Shown here in pieces: positions 38,874 through 42,827 of a DNA stretch of 42,827 nucleotides. Position numbers and translations under genes: made by a program. Under the pieces are notes generated by a model. The model searched no databases, was not told the DNA's origin, and saw nothing but the letters and a program-made list of their open reading frames with translations. Source of the DNA: Kribbella catacumbae DSM 19601 (GTDB lineage Bacteria > Actinomycetota > Actinomycetes > Propionibacteriales > Kribbellaceae); contig NZ_AQUZ01000070.1 in assembly GCF_000372465.1 (NCBI RefSeq), positions 180 to 43,006 on the forward strand, written 5' to 3'. Numbering within the stretch: position 1 is the stretch's first letter; every line of letters starts with the position of its first letter.

Positions 38874-39586
38874 TCGACCTGGTGGCGGCGGCGCATGGGA
38901 CTGCGGATCCTCGGGGCATCCGCGAGGTCCATGAACTGGTGCGGATGATGGCTGCCGCGCGGCCGTCGGTACCGATGTCCCTGGGGTTCGTGGATGTCGA
39001 CGTGCCTGCGTTGCCTTCGCTGGTTGACCGGGTGGTTGCTGATAGCAATCAAGCGGTGATTGTGCCGTTGTTGTTGAGCAGCGGGTATCACACGGCCGTT
39101 GACATCGCGCGCGAGGCTGAGCGCCGGCCGTACCAGGTGCAGGCTGCTCCTGCGTTGGGGCCTGATCCGGCGCTGGCCGACGTACTGGTTGATCGGTTGC
39201 GTGCTTGTACCGATCTGAGGACCGTTGATCGGGTGGTGCTTGCGGCGGCTGGGTCGTCGGATCGGCGTGCTTTGCTTGACTGTTCGGCGACGGCGGCGTT
39301 GCTTGCCGAGCGCATCGATCGGCCGGTTGAGGTCGGCTACGTCTCGGGCGCTGGCGAGCGGCTCGGCGTCGTACTCGGTCGGACGCGGCCGGCTATTCGT
39401 AGTACGGGCCGGACTGCCGTTGCCACGTACATGCTAGCCCCGGGCTTCTTTGCCGACCGCGTACGCCGGATTGCGGGTGACCTGCCCGTTAGCGCTCCAC
39501 TGGGCGCTGACGCGCGAGTGGCGTCCCTGGCCCTTCGCCGCTATGACGAAGTACTGGCAGATGCTCTGGCAGTAGCCGCCGGCTAG
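38870..39586 (+). CDS. Sirohydrochlorin chelatase (CbiX/SirB type)
   Basis: 238 residues, ATG overlapping the previous stop (ATGA). The chelatase fold is recognised from LVAAAHGTADPRGIREVHELV with the N-terminal metal-binding His, LGFVDVDVPALPSLVDRV, AVIVPLLLSSGYHTAVDIA with the second His, and a repeated half (VVLAAAGSSDRRALLDC, AVATYMLAPGFFADRVRRIAG). In this operon the likely reaction is insertion of Fe2+ into sirohydrochlorin to make siroheme for nitrite reductase; cobalt insertion for B12 is the alternative. Together with the HemD-type protein it supplies part of the siroheme pathway. It is the last gene of the operon and is followed by a strong hairpin. Confidence 0.88.
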   Translation: MIDLVAAAHGTADPRGIREVHELVRMMAAARPSVPMSLGFVDVDVPALPSLVDRVVADSNQAVIVPLLLSSGYHTAVDIAREAERRPYQVQAAPALGPDPALADVLVDRLRACTDLRTVDRVVLAAAGSSDRRALLDCSATAALLAERIDRPVEVGYVSGAGERLGVVLGRTRPAIRSTGRTAVATYMLAPGFFADRVRRIAGDLPVSAPLGADARVASLALRRYDEVLADALAVAAG

Positions 39587-39587
39587 C

Positions 39588-39616
39588 TGACCCGGCCACG
39601 TGTGGTGGCCGGGTCA
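39588..39616. terminator. Bidirectional terminator between nitrate operon and rph
   Basis: A perfect 12-bp stem TGACCCGGCCAC (39588-39599) / GTGGCCGGGTCA (39605-39616) with a five-base loop. It lies immediately after the chelatase stop and 7 bases before the stop of the convergent rph gene. A weak T-rich stretch follows. Confidence 0.75.
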
Positions 39617-39623
39617 CTTGCCT

Positions 39624-42305
39624 CTAGGTCAGGATCTCGACGTACCCGTCGGCTCCGTGCACGCGGATCCGCTGTCCGTCCTGGATGAGCCGGGTGGCAT
39701 CTACGACGCCGACGACGGCTGGCAGGCCGTACTCCCGGGCGATCACCGCGCCGTGGGTCATCAGGCCGCCAACCTCCGTCACGAGGCCCGTGATCGCCAC
39801 GAACAGGGGCGACCAGCTGGGGTCCGTGTGGGCCGTGACCAGGATGTCGCCGGCTTCGAGATCGGCCTTCGCCATGTCGAGGATGACGCGGGCCCTGCCT
39901 TCGATGGTCCCCGCGGAAACCGGCAGGCCGACCAGGGCACCGGCCGGTACGTCGTCGCGCTGGTACGAGCCGGTGAGGGCCTCGCCGTCCGAGGTGAGCA
40001 CCCGGGGCGGCGTGAGCGCTTGGTAGGACTCAAACGCGTCCTTGCGTTGCTGGATGAGCTGGTCGTCCACCTGGTTGGTGCGCGAGACGTCGTGGAACTC
40101 CTGGAACGTGAGGTAGAAGCTGTCCTCCTTCTCGGCGAGCACATTGGCCTGCACGAGGCGATCGGCCTCTGCCAGCAGGGCTTGCTTGTAGACGAAGTAG
40201 CGGCTGATGATGCTGTACTTCGGGTACTCGCGGTACCCGATGAAGGTCCGGACCCGGTCGATCATCCGCTTGGTCTCGTCGGCTTTCTGCTCGCCGTCCG
40301 GTAGGGCTCGCAAGCGTGACAGCACCACCTGCTCCTTCTTCTCCGCTTCCTGCCGCCCCTGCTCGAAACGCCGCTCGGCAGCACCCGGCTCGAAGAGCTT
40401 GATGTTGTCGAGGATCAGCGGCACGAGCGTGCTGGGGCGTTCACTCCAGCGCGGCCTGGTGATGTCGATCTCGGCGACGCAGCGCATGCCGTACCGCTCG
40501 AGGTAGGGGTCGATGGCGTCACGCGCTTCGGTCCCGCCTGCGAGCTTCGGCAGCTCGTCCAGGAAGCCGTCGTTCTCGACACCCTGCAGGAACGCGACCA
40601 CCTCGGGGTACGGGCGGATCGCGTCGGCGACGTCGAGGAGCGCCAGTCCCATCTCCGAGGTGATGTTGTTGGGGGCGGACAGCGTGAGCGTGTCGGCGGC
40701 GTTCTTCTCGCCCAGCCACTCTTGCAGGTGGTCGTTGAGCCACCAGGTGGATTCCATTCCGGCCATGATCGCCTGCATGCTCAGCCGATCGCCGATGACC
40801 CGCTTGTGCTCCTGGAAGGCCTCCAACAGGAAGTCGAACAGCGCCGGCCCGGTCTTCGTCGCGATGTCGCGGCGCAGGGTGGCGATGGATGCCTGACTGC
40901 GCTCGATCAACTCGGCGACGATGGCCGGATCGGTCTCGATCGACGCGGATGCGCGGTGAACCGGCGACTTGCTGGGATTCTTGTCGGGACCTTCGTTGGA
41001 ACTCTCGCCGGGCGCTTTGCCGGGACCTTCGTCGGAGCCCTCGCCGGGCGCTTTGCCGGGACCTTCGTCGGGGAGGTTCGGGATGAAGTCGCCGCGGTCG
41101 AGGAGGGTCTCCAGCGCGTCCGTGGTCAGCGGATCGGATCTCCCCACGACGTCCATGAGCCCGGCGCGGCTCGCCGGCGAGGCCAGCCGCTGGGTGGCGT
41201 CGACGAACAGCCGCCCACCGGCCTCGTGCATCGGCGCCATCGCCGTCAGCTGCCACGCGGAGATACCCAGAGGCTTCATCGGGTCGGTCATCATCTGCTG
41301 GTGGCCAACGGAGAGGTAGACGTGGTTCTCCGCATCGTCGGCCTCAGGGATCGGGAACAGGGTGGTGATCGGCCGGCTCTGCACGATCTGAAACCCATCG
41401 TCGACCAGACACCACTCGATGTCCTGCGGCCGCCCGAAGTGCGCCTCGATCCGCCGCCCGAGCTGCACCAGCCGCAGTACCTGCTCATCAGTCAGCGCCG
41501 GTTGCTCCTGCCGCTGCGGGTCGACCGCCAGTACCTCCGTACCGCCCGCAGGCGGCGCATGAATGGCGACCTGCTTAGCAGCAACCGCCTTGGCGACGAT
41601 CTCGCCGTCGCGCACCTTGAAGACGTCCGGGTTCACCAGGCCGGAAACCAACGCCTCGCCAAGCCCGAAGCTGGCGTCCACGGCGGCGACCTTCCGGTTG
41701 CCCGTGACGGGATCGGCCGTGAACAGAATGCCGGCCGCCTGCGAAAAGACCATCTGCTGCACGACCACAGCCATCTGAACCTTCCGATGGTCGAAGCCGT
41801 TCCGCAGGCGATACGTCACGGCCCGCTCGGTGAACAGCGACGCCCAACACCGACCGACGTGCTGGAGAATCGCCGCAGCGCCCACGACGTTCAGATACGT
41901 GTCCTGCTGACCGGCGAAGGATGCCGTCGGCAAATCCTCCGCAGTCGCACTGGACCGAACGGCGTACGCCGCATCCTCGCCGAGCCGTACGAGCGCGCCG
42001 GTCACCGCGGCCGCCAGCTCATCAGGCATGGCGACTCCTTCGAGCACCTGACGAATCTCCGCACTGAGCCCGCGGATCGCCACCCGGTCATCCGGATTCA
42101 GCCGCGACAACTGATCGAGCCGGTCATCAATCGACGGTGCTTCCGCCATGAACCGCCGGAAGGCATCCGTGGTCACACAAAACCCAGCCGGTACGCGAAC
42201 CCCTTCGATCTGCGACAACCCACCCAGGTGCGCCCCCTTCCCGCCAGCAACCGCGACCTGCATCTCGTCAACCTCTTGAAGCTCCAGCACGTACTGCCCG
42301 CTCAC
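39624..42305 (-). CDS. rph: Rifamycin-inactivating phosphotransferase
   Basis: 893 residues from a GTG with GGAGG seven bases upstream. The three-part Rph layout is present. The ATP-grasp domain (about 1-330) has VAGGKGAHLGGLSQIEGVRVPAGFCVTT, YAVRSSATAEDLPTASFAGQQDTYLNV, GILFTADPVTGNR, SFGLGEALVSGLVNPD and QDIEWCLVDDGFQIVQSRPIT. A large rifamycin-binding middle domain follows (VGHQQMMTDPMKPLGISAWQ, YGMRCVAEIDITRPRW). The C-terminal swivelling domain carries the catalytic His851 in GGLMTHGAVIAREYGLPAVVGV. The enzyme splits ATP into AMP and two phosphates, transferring one to the C21 hydroxyl of rifamycins. PEP synthase is a distant relative, but the N-terminus and middle domain fit Rph. Residues 413-448 are an unusual three-unit 12-residue repeat. 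An RAE lies upstream. Confidence 0.88.
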   Translation of the reverse strand: MSGQYVLELQEVDEMQVAVAGGKGAHLGGLSQIEGVRVPAGFCVTTDAFRRFMAEAPSIDDRLDQLSRLNPDDRVAIRGLSAEIRQVLEGVAMPDELAAAVTGALVRLGEDAAYAVRSSATAEDLPTASFAGQQDTYLNVVGAAAILQHVGRCWASLFTERAVTYRLRNGFDHRKVQMAVVVQQMVFSQAAGILFTADPVTGNRKVAAVDASFGLGEALVSGLVNPDVFKVRDGEIVAKAVAAKQVAIHAPPAGGTEVLAVDPQRQEQPALTDEQVLRLVQLGRRIEAHFGRPQDIEWCLVDDGFQIVQSRPITTLFPIPEADDAENHVYLSVGHQQMMTDPMKPLGISAWQLTAMAPMHEAGGRLFVDATQRLASPASRAGLMDVVGRSDPLTTDALETLLDRGDFIPNLPDEGPGKAPGEGSDEGPGKAPGESSNEGPDKNPSKSPVHRASASIETDPAIVAELIERSQASIATLRRDIATKTGPALFDFLLEAFQEHKRVIGDRLSMQAIMAGMESTWWLNDHLQEWLGEKNAADTLTLSAPNNITSEMGLALLDVADAIRPYPEVVAFLQGVENDGFLDELPKLAGGTEARDAIDPYLERYGMRCVAEIDITRPRWSERPSTLVPLILDNIKLFEPGAAERRFEQGRQEAEKKEQVVLSRLRALPDGEQKADETKRMIDRVRTFIGYREYPKYSIISRYFVYKQALLAEADRLVQANVLAEKEDSFYLTFQEFHDVSRTNQVDDQLIQQRKDAFESYQALTPPRVLTSDGEALTGSYQRDDVPAGALVGLPVSAGTIEGRARVILDMAKADLEAGDILVTAHTDPSWSPLFVAITGLVTEVGGLMTHGAVIAREYGLPAVVGVVDATRLIQDGQRIRVHGADGYVEILT
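40962..41069 (-). repeat. 36-bp tandem repeat within rph, three units
   Basis: Three in-frame 36-bp units encode DEGPGKAPGEGS, DEGPGKAPGESS and NEGPDKNPSKSP, residues 413-448. The first two units are almost identical at DNA level; the third has diverged. They form a flexible charged loop in the middle domain. Confidence 0.9.
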
Positions 42306-42416
42306 CGCGTTACCTCCGAGATAGCCGTACCCCGTTGCCCACCACTAGTCCGACGCAAGTCCCGACCCCATTCCCCAGGTTTTGTAGCCACGGCCGACGA
42401 TTCTCCGCCACCACCC

Positions 42417-42435
42417 GCCCCTTGCCGCAAGCCCC
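42417..42435 (-). promoter_or_regulatory. Rifamycin-associated element (RAE)
   Basis: On the minus strand it reads GGGGCTTGCGGCAAGGGGC. The published RAE found upstream of rifamycin-inactivation genes in actinobacteria is, from memory, a 19-base inverted repeat GGGGCTTGCGGCAAGGCCC; 17 of 19 positions agree. It lies 112 bases upstream of the rph start. RAEs are linked to rifamycin-induced expression of rph, iri-type and helR genes. Confidence 0.75.
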
Positions 42436-42457
42436 CCAGTACGCTATAAATTGAAAC

Positions 42458-42483
42458 AGGCAAGGAGATAACTCTCCTTGCCT
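42458..42483. terminator. Hairpin upstream of the RAE and rph
   Basis: A perfect 11-bp stem AGGCAAGGAGA (42458-42468) / TCTCCTTGCCT (42473-42483) with loop TAAC. On the plus strand it is followed by TTGCT, on the minus strand by GTTTCAATTT. It could be a terminator in either direction or an attenuator in the rph leader, depending on where the rph promoter lies. Confidence 0.6.
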
Positions 42484-42672
42484 TTGCTATGTCCCCTCCA
42501 CAGCCAAGCCCCCAGCGACTCCTTGTTGTTGCCATAAGCAACATCATCGCTTTGTCCACACCCCAGCCATTCCTGTGCATAACTCGACCATTTCCGGCCA
42601 CTCGCTGATCCCCTTACAGATAAGGCCTTCCGGCTCCAAAAACTGTCGGTGGGCCCGTCTAGAGTTCTGGGT

Positions 42673-42827
42673 ATGGAGACCTCGCAGCTACTCTCACCGT
42701 CGATGCTCGGTGACAGCGCTCTGCTGTCCACCATCGACGGTGTCGACGCTGCCCTGTCCACCCTGCTCACCTACCGCCTCCAGCTCACCGCGGACCTCGA
42801 CCACCGCGGCCTGGCCAAGGAACTCGG
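42673..42827 (+). CDS. DUF222/13E12-type (HNH endonuclease family) protein, 3' truncated
   Basis: The gene runs off the window after 51 codons. METSQLLSPSMLGDSALLSTI is followed by DGVDAALSTLLTYRLQLTADLDHRGLAKEL, which resembles the N-terminus of actinobacterial DUF222 proteins that carry a C-terminal HNH nuclease domain (the 13E12 repeat family). Only the N-terminus is visible, so the nuclease domain cannot be confirmed. No ribosome site precedes the ATG. TAGAGT at 42660-42665 is spaced as a -10 element for a leaderless transcript starting at the A of ATG. These genes occur in many copies per genome and are of uncertain function. Confidence 0.55.
   Translation, partial: METSQLLSPSMLGDSALLSTIDGVDAALSTLLTYRLQLTADLDHRGLAKEL

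Larger units (their letters stand above)
42306..42672. other. Divergent intergenic region between rph and the DUF222-type gene
   Basis: 367 bases without a gene. In order it holds the rph ribosome site (GGAGG, minus strand), the RAE at 42417-42435, an AT-rich patch with CTATAAATTG (42444-42453), a strong hairpin at 42458-42483, a DnaA-box-like TTGTCCACA (42552-42560), a near inverse copy TGTGCATAA (42574-42582), the small dyad CCTTA/TAAGG, and TAGAGT just before the next start. Confidence 0.55.

Noticed and set aside
39624..42305. Phosphoenolpyruvate synthase
   Set aside because: Shares the ATP-grasp and His domains, but the N-terminal and middle-domain sequence, the THGAVIARE site and the upstream RAE fit rifamycin phosphotransferase better.
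42552..42582. Chromosomal or plasmid replication origin suggested by DnaA-box-like sequences
   Set aside because: Only one perfect box and one mismatched copy, with no dnaA, dnaN, parAB or AT-rich unwinding region nearby.

Overview
The window is GC-rich (third codon positions mostly G or C) and reads as a chromosome segment of a filamentous, soil-type actinobacterium. Gene content and protein wording resemble Kribbella or a close relative in the Propionibacteriales. This is inference: there is no rRNA or other marker gene here. About 30 intact genes were recognised. No tRNA, rRNA, CRISPR array or insertion sequence was found.

Layout. (a) 1-3350 is an accessory island: the 3' end of an Rhs/YD-repeat polymorphic toxin with a Hint autoprocessing domain and an unclassified C-terminal toxin, its overlapping immunity gene, then a graveyard of a decayed Rhs fragment and two broken immunity-type genes, one barstar-like. 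(b) 3525-6944 holds two tandem GT87 (DUF2029) membrane mannosyltransferase paralogues and a secreted protein. (c) 7166-13662 is cell-surface biology: a glycine-rich membrane-anchored protein, an HxlR regulator, a secreted PGRP-type amidase with LGFP repeats, a SpoIID/LytB protein, a GH76 alpha-1,6-mannanase and an extracytoplasmic cyclophilin. (d) 13875-17255 carries an acyl-CoA carboxylase alpha chain and two divergently controlled regulator modules (MarR, Lrp/AsnC). (e) 17310-21543 has two SMP-30/gluconolactonase paralogues, the second overlapping an HTH-NB-ARC-TPR (STAND) regulator. (f) 21562-26585 has a divergent Nramp-like transporter, a membrane protein and a NarL-type two-component pair. 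(g) 26594-29840 has two tandem-repeat patches, a YdeI-type protein and an MmpL transporter. (h) 30038-39586 is a complete assimilatory nitrate/nitrite operon: narK, nasA, a fused flavoprotein plus NirB, nirD, a HemD-winged-helix protein and a sirohydrochlorin chelatase, every junction overlapping and a GlnR-like array upstream. (i) 39624-42305 encodes a rifamycin phosphotransferase with a rifamycin-associated element (RAE) in its leader. The window ends in a DUF222/HNH-type gene.

How the genes work together. The nitrate operon imports nitrate, reduces it to nitrite and then ammonium, and supplies late steps of siroheme synthesis for NirB, probably under nitrogen control. The amidase, SpoIID protein and GH76 enzyme form a co-oriented wall and glycan remodelling cluster. 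The Rhs island looks like a contact-dependent competition locus that has changed toxin tips and kept decaying immunity genes.

Most notable observations: the broken immunity array behind a live toxin-immunity pair; the 1300-residue flavoprotein-NirB fusion that keeps an internal ribosome site and start; the RAE and hairpin before rph; an Nramp homologue lacking both metal motifs; and several long or paired palindromes (13760-13846, 6991-7093, 11498-11638, 17259-17308).
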